A stretch of 64,000 bases of DNA from Cinnamomum chago (Eukaryota > Streptophyta > Magnoliopsida > Laurales > Lauraceae), in assembly GCA_038049695.1 (NCBI GenBank), contig CP142456.1, positions 75,601,422 through 75,665,421 of the forward strand, given 5' to 3'. The notes under the pieces were generated by a model that saw only the letters and a program-made list of their open reading frames with translations, ran no database searches and was not told the origin of the DNA. Shown here one piece after another: positions 45,501-53,984 of this stretch. The position numbers and the translations under genes are program-made. Numbering within the stretch: the first letter of the stretch is position 1; the number at the start of each line of letters is the position of its first letter.

Positions 45501-48153
45501 TGGGGAAAAAACCCTTCTCTAAATGGAGAAATTATTTAGTTTTAACTATAATCCTTTAAATAAATCTAAGTTAAACCTTTGATAGTAATATGGTATATTA
45601 TATATCTTATGACATTTCCAGACAATTAATATAATTGTAGCATGAACTTGGTTTTTCTTGACATGCTCTAACTTCGTGGAACGATTTTCATCACAGGGGC
45701 AGCTGCACAGTAAGTATTGCCTTGAGAATCTAAGTCATTACTTTTATCTCATTGATTGTGCAGATAACAGGCCTTGCTTTCTCGTCACTTGATCCCAATC
45801 ATCTCTATGTACAAGGCGTTGATTATGAGGTAATTGTTTGAAACTTAAAAGCTCTAAGCTGTTTTTTCTTCTTTTTTTTTTTTCTTTTTGCTCTTGTTTA
45901 GCTCAAACTCGGAATGATTTCAGGACATTATGTTTCTTGTGGAAATGTAAGCTCAACAAAAACAATTCATGAACTATATTACTCGTGGACTTGTTTGTCT
46001 CTTTATATATGAACTTCCATAATGGTTTTGTTGTTAATGGTCTCAGTGGATGAAAACTAAATTACCAATCGATATTTGACAATGATATATTTCTGGTTGG
46101 AAGTAATAGTGTTGCAGGACAAGGCTTTTGGTCAGTATTGACAACATTGACGAGAATTTTAGTTTGAATCCTTGCTCCATTAAGCAGTCCCTTGGGGGTT
46201 TATCTAGATTAGATGATAATGAGAATAAAAAGCAAGGAAAAAGGATAAAGCTAATAGCAAATAAATACCATCTTAATCAGCCCAATATCTTGCCCAGTCA
46301 GTGGTCATCACAAATAAAAAGAAATGTCTTTCTTAATCAGTATAGTAGAAGTCTGCTCTATATGAAACAATTAGAAAGCAATGTTAGTCGCATGCTGCAG
46401 TCTGAAGATTTGAAGCCACATGTCAGTGTGTGATAATCTGACAGTCCTAAGAATTGCTCTCCCCATCTAATACATGGACCATAATTTTGTTACAGCAACA
46501 ATAATCATGGTCCAGCGATCATAGTTGTTTTTTGCAATAGGAGTGAAGTCACCCAAGAGATTCTTTTTTATTCTTTGGTTCGATAATTAGCGAGGATGGA
46601 GAGATTGAGGAAGATGTCGAACAAAGAATAAGAGCTGGGTGGTTAAGTGGAAATTGCTTCTGGGGTGCTTTGGGATCGATGTATACTGGCAGGATTGAAT
46701 GGTAAAGTTTTACAGGGCATTGATTAGATCAGCCATGAATTTAAGGAGCAGAATGTTGGCCAGTCAAGTAGTAACGCATGCACAATTGAATGTAACAAAG
46801 ATGATAATGTTGACGTAGATTTGTGGTAAAACTAAGAAGATAGAATTAGAAATTAATGCATTTGGGAGCATCAATAGGTTATAAATTAAGAGAGACTCAT
46901 TTAAGATGGTTTCAATATGTTGTAGGCTCCAACAAAAAAAAAAAATGTTGCAGGCCAGCAATGACGCCAGTGAGAATTTTTTTTCCCTAAGCAAGTTGAT
47001 GGCTTGCTAAGGGAAAGCGGTAGGCCAAAGAGGACATAAATGGAAGTAGTAAGGTTGGATCTGAAGAAGAATAACTTGTCCAAGGATTTGGCTTAGGATA
47101 GACTGGACTGGAGATACAAAATTCATGTCGCCGACCTTGACATAGTTGGGACAAGGCTCTGATGATGATGATGTTGATTCCCAAGAGCGACTAAGCACGC
47201 CTTGTTTTTATCGTCGGACTCATCTAATTGAGTGTAACAATGTAGACCCATTTGGACCCAATGGTTGGACATTCCGTGGATGAGAAACCATATCTCATGT
47301 TTGATTCTTAGCCAGTGTAGCCAAGCCTTTTGTCACACTCATGTCCTTTTCCAACGGTCATAGTTGTTGGCCTTGGCATACAGGTAAGGAATAAAAATGG
47401 AATCCAAGGATGCAAATAGTAAGTGGGAAGAAATCATATCTGTTAGGTGGTCGAACAGCAGGAGGGGAATGAGCAAAACGAAGGCAGGGGAGGAATCACT
47501 AAGGTGAGTATCTGACAAAACTTCCCTTTGTTCTCGTTGCTTACAGACTATCCCTTCCTTGAATCAACCTCTAGAAGAATCAGCAATGGTTTTGTGAAAA
47601 AAAAGATGCAAAATGGATGTTGATGGTGGAGGAGAGGCAAAATACTATTGATGGTGTCCAATCGAATGTTTTTTACTGCACTTCCATTTTTTCTTAATTC
47701 CTTGTCTAGGATGGCAGAAACTCAAATTGAATGTTCTTCATTTCACTTGCACACTGTTTTGTTTTTGGCTCCCCTGTTTAGGAGCAAGTAAAATACTCTC
47801 TTGATCTTATATAAATATAAACATTGGAAAAAACAAGAAAAAAAAAATTCTCTGCTCACAGAAATCAACATAATCTTGAAATATTAACATAAGGAATCAA
47901 ATGATCCTTTTGCAGGTGTTTTGTGGACAATGGAAGGAAAGCAGAAAAGCTTTCTCATTTAGGGGTGATGCAAACTGGCTTGGATTTGGCAAGGTACAGC
48001 AATAAACTGGATCAAAGTCCCTGGTAATGCCTTAGTTTTGTCTACACTCCAAATAATGAAGTGTTCCTGTCAATGCAGAGTGCCAACGTGGATATTTTAG
48101 CGGGATGGTCTGAAAGCGGTAGCATCTTTGTTGCAGACGTTGTGAAGGAGTAA
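24576..48153 (+). CDS. WD40-repeat (transducin-like) protein, 13 exons, 356 aa
   Basis: Exons: 24576-24674, 24758-24823, 26688-26756, 26915-26990, 28188-28265, 30050-30147, 40579-40652, 42997-43087, 43181-43338, 44703-44745, 45764-45829, 47916-47993, 48079-48153. Phases agree at every junction and the sum is 1071 nt including TAA. The protein starts [19 protein letters not shown]. Beta-propeller signs are [70 protein letters not shown] and [16 protein letters not shown]. The repeats are degenerate, so the blade count is uncertain. It resembles a single-copy plant transducin family whose role I do not know; I give no symbol. Such proteins are usually scaffolds for complexes. The gene is spread over 23.6 kb because introns 6 (10.4 kb), 7, 9 and 11 are full of transposons. 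There is no internal stop or frameshift, so it looks functional. Confidence 0.92.
24679..24695 (+). promoter_or_regulatory. Telo-box-like motif in WD40 intron 1
   Basis: AAACCCTAACCCTACCC lies four bases into the 83-bp first intron. AAACCCTAA (telo-box) near plant transcription starts is a known regulatory word of housekeeping genes; its role here is inferred only from position. Confidence 0.5.
24824..26687 (+). other. Intron 2 of the WD40 gene (1.9 kb)
   Basis: Donor GTACTT, acceptor TTGTAG. It includes a short local duplication (GATATTTGTTGTTAAGTTGTC and a close copy) at about 25646-25712. No exon or transposon was recognised. Confidence 0.7.
26757..26914 (+). other. Intron 3 of the WD40 gene, GC-AG type (158 bp)
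   Basis: Exon 3 ends GCAGAG and the intron begins GCATGC; the acceptor is ATGAAG before GTAATACATTC. Using GC keeps the frame open across VQAE-VIHSSL. The nearest GT, at 26767, shifts frame and meets a stop inside exon 4. GC-AG introns are a minor but normal spliceosomal class. A (TTC)n run lies at 26776-26798. Confidence 0.8.
26991..28187 (+). other. Intron 4 of the WD40 gene (1.2 kb)
   Basis: Donor GTAAGT, acceptor TTATAG. No transposon or extra exon recognised; ordinary AT-rich intron. Confidence 0.7.
28266..30049 (+). other. Intron 5 of the WD40 gene (1.8 kb)
   Basis: Donor GTACTT, acceptor TTTCAG. It includes GTGGG(T/C)CCCATGT words repeated at 28290-28410 and a 168-bp tandem duplication described separately. 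Nothing coding was seen. Confidence 0.7.
28822..29145 (+). repeat. Tandem duplication, period 168 bp
   Basis: AACTCTTAAGCTAGAAATC begins at 28837 and 29005, and TATTTATACTCTT at 28937 and 29105: both offsets are 168. The two copies differ at a few positions. Confidence 0.85.
31468..32768. mobile_element. TIR element, 1.3 kb, PIF/Harbinger-like ends
   Basis: The left end GGGCGTGTTTGGTAA and the right end in reverse GGGCCTGTTTGGTAA differ at one base. Further in, both sides share a GAGGAATCCT-like word. The terminal consensus is reminiscent of PIF/Harbinger-type elements. I do not see a clean target duplication (TTT left, TAA right). No transposase was found. Inside, around 31690-31790, a segment of about 35 bp containing CCTCCCTGCTC is repeated three times. 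Confidence 0.55.
33530..34030 (+). pseudogene. Decayed Ty1/copia reverse-transcriptase fragment
   Basis: Plus frames show [21 protein letters not shown] and, after a stop, [16 protein letters not shown], then IYAS and a degenerate YGLE stretch, with a LYVDIV word near 34015. This is the order of a copia RT N-terminal half (KWI...DG...[20 protein letters not shown]). Several stops and frameshifts make it dead. It lies just upstream of the intact element and is in the opposite orientation. Confidence 0.7.
34534..34831 (-). repeat. 3' LTR of the copia element
   Basis: 298 bp, TG...CA. It contains a CAATCTAATT word where the other LTR has CAATCAAATT, the only difference noticed. Repeated ATCTAATTACAATC motifs lie inside. 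Confidence 0.96.
34832..34845 (-). other. Polypurine tract of the copia element
   Basis: The minus-strand sequence directly before the 3' LTR is TTTGAGGGGGGG, the expected start site for plus-strand DNA synthesis. Confidence 0.85.
34839..37140 (-). pseudogene. copia integrase tail, reverse transcriptase and RNase H (frame-broken)
   Basis: Continues pol: CVFVHLPP-type integrase C-terminal block near 37016, then RT with [36 protein letters not shown] and [11 protein letters not shown], then RNase H with [28 protein letters not shown] and the closing [16 protein letters not shown] block (here [15 protein letters not shown]). Breaks: a tandem duplication of about 200 bp at 36283-36687 with a 2-bp length difference that shifts the frame, a frameshift near 36070, and an in-frame TAG at 35547-35549. 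Confidence 0.93.
36283..36687 (-). repeat. Tandem duplication of about 200 bp inside copia pol
   Basis: 36283-36485 (203 bp) and 36486-36686 (201 bp) are near-identical. The first has GAGAGAGTATG where the second has GAGAGTATG. It duplicates the linker between integrase and RT, so the encoded segment [13 protein letters not shown] appears twice. Confidence 0.92.
37132..39133 (-). pseudogene. copia gag, protease and integrase part (frame-broken)
   Basis: The original start is probably the ATG at 39133-39131 ([19 protein letters not shown]). That frame meets a stop near 39010, and the remaining gag reads on in another frame, so there is an early frameshift. The long frame then carries gag, two CCHC knuckles ([14 protein letters not shown] and [14 protein letters not shown]), the protease motif [12 protein letters not shown], the GAG-pre-integrase block ([14 protein letters not shown]) and the integrase core with HSDSGGEY and [11 protein letters not shown]. 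It ends by another frameshift near 37135. Products would be a capsid precursor and integrase; this copy cannot make them whole. Confidence 0.93.
39943..39954 (-). other. Primer-binding site (initiator tRNA-Met type)
   Basis: TGGTATCAGAGC on the minus strand, directly adjacent to the LTR end at 39955. Confidence 0.95.
39955..40252 (-). repeat. 5' LTR of the copia element
   Basis: 298 bp, nearly identical to 34534-34831. In minus orientation it precedes the primer-binding site and gag. Confidence 0.96.
40860..41410 (+). pseudogene. RTE-type LINE, C-terminal ORF and 3' end remnant
   Basis: Frames contain [35 protein letters not shown] and further on a RWRN.IHV-like end (AEWRNRIHV in intact elements; here [15 protein letters not shown]). 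This is the characteristic tail of plant RTE reverse-transcriptase proteins. Stops and shifts make it inactive. Confidence 0.65.
41790..42720 (+). pseudogene. RTE-type LINE reverse-transcriptase remnant (split by a TRIM)
   Basis: Plus frames give ENQFDF, AIFLL-like, [18 protein letters not shown], then MSM; the TRIM at 42284-42557 interrupts; then [20 protein letters not shown] and [11 protein letters not shown]. Removing the insert restores one continuous frame across the junction. The motif order ([26 protein letters not shown]) defines an RTE/LINE RT. Confidence 0.8.
42284..42557 (-). mobile_element. TRIM (miniature LTR retrotransposon), 274 bp
   Basis: Short LTRs at 42284-42355 (72 bp) and 42493-42557 (65 bp) both begin TGTCAAGT and end CTTAACA or CTTAACG. 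The primer site TGATATCAGAGC abuts the second LTR on the minus strand; a polypurine tract (GAGGAGGGG) abuts the first. The 5-bp target duplication ATGAG (42279-42283) and TTGAG (42558-42562) has one mismatch. The interior is only 137 bp and non-coding; it has a GGTTCGAAC B-box-like word. It is inserted in the RTE RT frame. Confidence 0.88.
43460..43626. mobile_element. Foldback/MITE A (about 167 bp)
   Basis: The left arm TATATATGGAGATGCTCC (to 43500) and the right arm in reverse TATATATGGGAGATGCTCC pair almost perfectly; the pairing continues through GGGGGCCCTCACAT. The loop is at about 43530-43550. It is flanked by TA repeats. Confidence 0.85.
43632..43969. mobile_element. Foldback/MITE C (about 338 bp)
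   Basis: The TIR GCTCTCCTAAGCTCAAGCTTA (43640-43660) pairs with TAAGCTTGAGCTTAGGAGAGC (43942-43962); outer bases GAGC and GCTC also match. The interior has TGTGGGGCCCACC. It is flanked by TA-rich sequence. Confidence 0.85.
43992..44152. mobile_element. Foldback/MITE B (about 160 bp), same family as A
   Basis: The arms ATATATGGACGTGCTCTTG and, in reverse, ATATATGAGAGGTGCTCTTG pair, followed by CTCTCACCTTACTATGAGAG and GGGGGCCCTCACAT on both sides. The loop TTGGCATTGGA is the reverse of the loop word in A, so A and B are opposite-orientation copies. Confidence 0.85.
44163..44490. mobile_element. Foldback/MITE D (about 328 bp), related to C
   Basis: The left end CCTCCTCTCCTCAACTTGAG and the right end in reverse ATCCTCTCCTTGGCTTGAG pair with a few mismatches. 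The interior CTCAAGCTTGCGGGGCCCAC parallels the CTCATGCTTGTGGGGCCCAC of C. Its right flank is again (TA)n. Confidence 0.7.
44746..45763 (+). other. Intron 10 of the WD40 gene (1.0 kb)
   Basis: Donor GTGAGT, acceptor TGTGCAG. A small repeat of a GAGTTTTAAAA-like word near 45380-45430 was noticed; no transposon was identified. Confidence 0.7.
45830..47915 (+). other. Intron 11 of the WD40 gene (2.1 kb)
   Basis: Donor GTAATT, acceptor TTTGCAG, phase 0 (joins VDYE to VFCGQW). Its middle is RTE LINE sequence; 46100-46430 contains an open frame with no recognisable motif, judged spurious. Confidence 0.75.
46590..47175 (+). pseudogene. RTE-type LINE 3' part (second copy)
   Basis: A frame begins [20 protein letters not shown], then [12 protein letters not shown] and a CGKTKK word, ending in an AKDLA.DR.DW-like region and the tail CAAGGCTCTGATGATGATGATG, a typical RTE 3' end. 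Frames are broken. Its order matches the copy in intron 7. Confidence 0.75.
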
Positions 48154-49960
48154 CATTATTGCAGAATGCTGTCTTTCCCCCTTAAACAATACTCTCTCTC
48201 TCTCTCGGAAATTGAAGGAACCGCTATTAGAGTCAGCAAACTTAATATATTGCAGAATGCAGAATGAGAGCAACTGGCCCAGTGCAATTTTGAGCCTTGT
48301 CTCTAGTTATGTATTCCCACCATCCTGTTCAGTTTAAATTTTGGCCTCTCTAGAAATATCCCAAATGGAGGATGCACACATTAAATTTATAGACATTTCA
48401 GCGAAGTTTTGTGCTCAATTTTCACAGATTTCTTACGAGTTTGACTGATCAATAAGGGATGGGATGACAATGAATCGGATTGGGTGCCCCAACTTACTCG
48501 GGTTTGGTAAGGGATGATGGTTACTAATAATAATGACAATGACAATGACGACGATGATAATAATGTTCTTTAATATTAAATAAGAAAAACTAATAAAAAC
48601 AATGTTTCAATGACGAGCGGATAATAATTTATCTTTAATAATAATAATAATAGTAAAACAATGACCATGACAACAACATTAGTGTATCTTTATATTAATG
48701 TTAAGAATTGCTTATTTTTCATTTTTGTTTCGGTTATAACTGTGGCCCTAAATTGAACTTGCTCCAAGTAGAATTGGGTCATGGTATGTGTCCTACAGTT
48801 TTTTTTTTTTTTTCTCAGTAAGTGAGGATCCTACAGTGGGACTTGAATCCAATTAATTTGTATTCAGTTCTGGCTGGACTAAACCAATTTACATCTCTAC
48901 TAAAATCATAGTGAGTGGGTCGCCCTGAAGCTAAGTAACATGCAATCTGATGGGCCACGCAGTATGTGCTCGGCATTTGTAACATATATTTGTAATCTTA
49001 AAAAAAAAAAAAAAGGTTTAAAATCTTACAAAAGCAAAAGGTTTAAGAAAATCAAAAGAAAGTACGAAAAATCAGGAAAATGGAAAATTGTAATTTTCTA
49101 TTTGGAGAATTTCTACCCTATTCTGCATGCCTATCAAGCCTAGATCTTACCGTTGCCGAGATACATATCAGGATAAAAAATCGTCAAAAAGGGTCCATAA
49201 TGGCTGTTAGGCTGTTATTTTGAATATAGCGGCCGTTATATTCAAAATAACATCCATTATAACACCTGACATGATTTTATTTTTAAAAAAAAGAAAAAAA
49301 CCCTTCCTTTGGCCTTGTTCTTTCACTTCTTTCAATGTGTTTCTTCTCTAAGAGCTTTCTAAGGGTTCTTGAGGCATGCTACAACTTCTAAGGCATGGAG
49401 GAGTACCTAAAAGTTTAGATTTAAGTTACTTTTGGGTGGATTTATATGTGAGGAAATCTAATCAAACTCAAGGGACGTCTTTGGTAAGCTTATTTTTTTA
49501 TTTTTTGGAGTTCTTTTCAAGATTCAACATCATAATAATTTAGAGATGTTTGAGGTGTGTTAGATCTATACTTTTAGAGCAAAAAATTTCAAGTTTTAGC
49601 ACTTTTTGTAAAATTCTTTATTTTTTCATTATTTAAATCCGAATTTTTTTTTTAAAGATGGTGTAATACATGAACCAAAGGCTTTATATTGAGTTATATT
49701 TGATGTTACTCACTAATTTTTCTCTAAATCTAGTATTTTAAGGTGTAGATCTAGATTTTTTTATTTTCAAAATTCGGGATTGTTCTTGATATCATTTACA
49801 TTTTTCCAAATTAGTGTTCAAATGCATTTATAATATGTTAGTTTACAATAGATCTACACTTTTGAAACAAAAAGGTGTGAATCTTATGATTTAAAGTGTA
49901 GACTTTAAATGTTTAACACTATTAGTTTGCCCCAAATTATGGTTGCATTATGTCAAATTT
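48154..49960. other. 3' flank of the WD40 gene and spacer
   Basis: The first few hundred bases hold the 3' UTR (CT run at 48190-48205). Around 48530-48660 lie (AAT)n/(GAC)n-type short repeats. At 49214-49251 there is a palindrome with 15-bp arms GTTATTTTGAATATA around GCGGCCGT, perhaps a MITE trace. No gene was recognised. Confidence 0.5.
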
Positions 49961-49970
49961 ATGATATTTC

Positions 49971-50156
49971 AACTTATTTTAGTATATACATCGATACAAC
50001 AATAATACAGGATGTTATAATTTGAGGGTTTCAACTTATTTTAGTATATACATCGATACAACAATAATACATGATGTTATAATTTGAGGGTTTCAACTTA
50101 TTTTAGTATATACATCGATACAACAATAATACATGACGTTATAATTTAAGGGGACC
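49971..50156 (+). repeat. 62-bp tandem repeat, three units
   Basis: AACTTATTTTAGTATATAC begins at 49971, 50033 and 50095; the units are almost identical, ending GTTATAATTTGAGGG or a variant. It is flanked by AT-rich spacer. Confidence 0.92.
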
Positions 50157-50559
50157 GTTATTTTGCTTTAAAGTGTGCACTAATGGAAAAAAAAATAGTT
50201 TCTATCATTTTATAATATTTTGGATTTTTTGGATATTTATTCGGATTTTTTTTTATCAAATAAAAATTCGCTTCACAATGGGCTGTGAATCGTGATAACC
50301 GCGAACTGTGACGCGATGACTGCGAATCGTGATTTTAAACCATGCTTTTAATACTTCAAGCAAATGTGTTTTTTTTCTTTCTCCAGGGTATCTCCTGTAC
50401 AGTCCAGCCCAGGGGCAAAATGTGTACATGCAAACCTTCCTATCCACTTGTATAATGATTTTAAATATTTGATTATCATGAATTTTATCAATACCATTTA
50501 CATTCCTATGTAACACATTAAGGGTCTTTTTTCCCCCGAAGGTTAATGGTCTATTTAGA

Positions 50560-50695
50560 AAAAAAAAAAAAAAGGCTTAAGAGGATATAGATGAAAGTAG
50601 TAAGGATATATTAAAGACGTGCAATCTTAGAGAATAAATCAAAATAGAGAAATTGAATTAAGATCACCGGAGCAAGGCTTTGATGATGATAATTC
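50560..50695 (+). mobile_element. RTE LINE 3' end inside the duplicated RLP block
   Basis: GGCTTAAGAGGATATAGATG through GAGCAAGGCTTTGATGATGATAA is the RTE 3' tail seen also at 47037-47175. The homologous upstream block at 54080-54110 lacks it, so it inserted after the duplication. Confidence 0.6.
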
Positions 50696-51034
50696 ACATG
50701 CTAACTAACATGTAAATTCCAACATGAATGGGTCATAGCATGACACTGTTGGCCTAGTGTATGTTTGTTGGCATCCACTTGTATTGAGTGATGGAACCAT
50801 TATTGAACAAACAATAGTCAATAGGGATGGCCCCCACGGTAATGTAGCTATTGTCACGAACAAAGCTGCAAAACACAACTCTCAAAAAATTGAATCCCAG
50901 GAAATCACAGGAGTGTGAAAAGAATTACAGTAGAAGCATAGCTTGTTGAAAAGTCACACACGGCTGCTAACAACCGCACCCCCACCCACCCTACCCCCAC
51001 CCTAATCTTAGCCAAATGGATTATCTGAAACCCT

Positions 51035-51082
<48 letters not shown>
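51035..51082. repeat. (CT)n(TA)n microsatellite
   Basis: A CT run followed by a long TA run, at the position where the intact RLP promoter has CTCTATCTCTATAAATG. Confidence 0.95.
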
Positions 51083-51087
<5 letters not shown>

Positions 51088-51389
51088 ATATTTATGTGCA
51101 TCCCTTCATTACCAAAGGGTGAGGGACACTTCCATAATTGAAAATTTTCATGTACAAAAAGAGAAAATATACTATTTTGTTATATACATAAAATGAATAT
51201 ACATGTGCAAAAAGCATATATATTGGCTATGCCCGAAAGCCTCAGGGGCCAGGGCATCTCATTCATACATCTATCATTGTTAGTTTTCTTGTTTTGAGTC
51301 ATCAAGTTTCCTTCAATTTCATTTCATTTTTACTTTATTTTTGGGTTGGGTTTCTATGCATTGGAACCTTAAAGTTGATTAAGAAAAAT

Positions 51390-53980
51390 AAATAAGTCTT
51401 TAAAAAAGTAATATATTATCTATCATTCTTAAAATTTATTCCATGCGTAGGCAACATACTTAAAGTTTCTTGATCTTGGTACGTTAGAATCACACACATG
51501 CATAGGGATCTATTCCTCCGTCTTGAACTTTAAACCATCACATTTGACCAGTAGTCCAACTTAGCAAAATCAAAGAAACTATATAAAAAATTCAAAAGTA
51601 AAGTACATTGAGCATTAGTAAAACCAGGTGGGAGGATGATATCCTCAGAATTTATACAAACAAATAATAATTCTCAAAATTCAAAAACCATTCAACCCTA
51701 ACGTAAAAAAAAAAAAAAAGAATAATAACATAATAACTAAAGTAGATATATAAAAGTGAATTTTGTTAATATAGATAACATTAATCATAAGAAATGTATT
51801 TAGATTCTTTTAGTGCAATAAGCCCACGCCCAATGTGGGCCATGATAAAAATAATTAAATTTTAAAATAAAAATACTTTAAAAATATTAAATAAATTGTA
51901 AAGGAATATTAACAAGTGACTGCTACAAATATCTACGCTCGGCCATTGAAACCATAAAAAATTAGTTGAATATTTCATACATGTGCCCATCTTTGCCAAA
52001 TAAAGTGTCACTTTTTGTTAGAGATATTAGAAAATTGGTGAGACCCACCCGTTAAATCCAATTGGTAAGATCTGGGTCATAAAACAGAAAGTAAAACACA
52101 AAATGCGGCATAGATACCCACCCTTGCCCATGTCTCTTTGGTTGACATGATTTCATATTATGATTTCATGTTATATAGATGGGTTGCTCGCACACGGCAT
52201 AATTACAACAATTTTTTTTTTAAATTTACAAGTGGGATCAAGCTGCAGACATGATGGGCCCATTTCTTAATGTTAATCAGCTTACCATCTAACTATTAAA
52301 GTTTTAAAAGATTGATCAAAATATCATGTTTTTAACACTCTAACGAACTAATTCGTGAATCAAAATAATATGTATTTGTTTTGATATATATAATGAGACA
52401 GACAACAAAGTCAGAACAATATTATCAAGGGTGTTTGTAATTAAGCATTGTAGTACAAGGGAGCTCCCGAGGTGTTAGCTCATAAGTCAAATGTTCATGA
52501 CTTTAAGAATGGGTGATGTTCTCCTATGAGCAGACTATGCTTCTGTATACAGTCCAGCTCATGGGGCATACTTACATGCCAATAAATCAGTGGGAGTGGG
52601 GTGGGGGTACATGGAAAGGAATCCTTAGGGACAAGGCTAACAAAAAAAATTAGCTCCATCAACTCATCCTAACTCTTTATTTAATAGTCATAAAGTTTAG
52701 TGGTTTTTTAAATATAGATTTCTTAGAAATTTAATCCAATGGTGGATAAAGGTTTGATGAGAGTGAATTTGGGCCTAGTGCCAAATCATCAAGGGAAGAG
52801 TGTGAAAGGGCCTGCTTGCCTACAGTAACACCAATTGAGGGGTGTTCATGAGCTGGGCTGGCCAGGTTGAGGCACATCCAGGTCGGCGTGACCTTACAAA
52901 AATTGGCTCGTATCTAGCACAACCCCAACACAGGCCTTAAGTGCAAGGCCAACTCGATCGCCTTACAAATGTCAGGCCTGAGCCTACCCATTTAGTCAAT
53001 CAAGTCTGGCTGGAGTTGGCCTGGCTTGATGGTCTTTGCTGGATCTATAACCTCTATATTAAAATTGAGTATATTGGCAGTTTATACATGATATCAATAC
53101 TAGTTCATGGATAAGTTAACAGAATCAGTAAAATGCAGAAAAAATATGATGGGTTGGTGCTTTTGGTTCATCGTAATACAGTCTTCACCCTTTCTCCAAG
53201 TCCAAAAATTGGATCCATACCAACTTTTTCTTTCCCAGATATACGGGTGTTCAGACTCAAAGTCCCAGTTTCACCCCTAGTCTTAGTCACATTGCTTCTA
53301 TCTATAGAGCTATCTACAACCCATGAGATATTTTGGGAGTGTTATCTTTGAGTTAAATGGAAATTTGGACTCCATCTCTGATGATTCACAAACCCCAATG
53401 TCCTAAATGCATTACAAGAGGGTGATACATGTTGGAGTTCAGTAGTCATTTCTGTTTCAGAAGTATGAACTTGGACAGCTTAGGTTGAAATGAAGTCCAC
53501 GTTCAAATTGCATCGATCGAGTAGTTCAAGGAGTTTAGTAGTCATTACACAAATGCAACCTATGGTCGGGCCTTAGACTCTACTTGAAAGTGTCCTATAT
53601 TTTAAATTTTTTTAACTGCAAAATACTATTATACCACCTTTTGCGAAAATTTTTATAATTTTTGGTTTCCACAAAGCTGAGAGTAGTAGTGATATGGTGG
53701 TTGGTTCGGGACATCTGAAGCATGTAAATACAAGTCTTAATGACAACCCAAATCATGGGCGGACCCAAAATATAGGAACGTGGGTGCGGCCGCACCCGTC
53801 AAACTCGCATAGGGCAGCAGTCCCGCATGCATGGCAGGTTGCACATAATGACATAACAGGCCGTGATAGGTCCACTCACGGTTACCATGAGGTAAAGCCT
53901 CATAGGATCAGGACTGGACATTAATTTCATGCAACTCTCGACGCATCAACTAATAGTTTCAGTTCCGTTTAAGCTCAGAC
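51390..53980. other. Spacer between the RLP relic and the RLP upstream block
   Basis: AT-rich DNA without a recognisable gene. At 52840-53050 a GC-richer tract begins GGGGTGTTCATGAGCTGGG, resembling the end of small hAT-like repeats, but no partner end was found. At 53760-53800 there is a short GGTGCGGCCGCACC palindrome. Open frames here are judged spurious. Confidence 0.45.
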
Positions 53981-53984
53981 GACC

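Larger units (their letters stand above)
50400..51385 (+). pseudogene. Truncated copy of the RLP promoter and signal-peptide region
   Basis: 51250-51376 closely matches 55632-55755, the 5' end of the RLP gene (shared words GGCATCTC, TTGGGTTGGGTTTCTATG and TTGGAACCTTAAAGTT). The start codon is lost (ATCAAGTTTCC in place of ATGTCTCC, with a small indel). Similarity then stops at about 51380. Upstream parts also match: 50860-51030 to 55441-55590, 50690-50860 to 54080-54250, 50440-50520 to 54020-54090. At the TATA position the copy has a CT/TA microsatellite (51035-51082). It is a relic of a tandem duplication of the receptor gene. Confidence 0.8.

Noticed and set aside
46128..46433. 101-aa frame in WD40 intron 11 as an extra exon or gene
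   Set aside because: No splice signals join it in phase to the neighbouring exons, exon 11 to 12 joins directly in phase 0, and no motif is visible.
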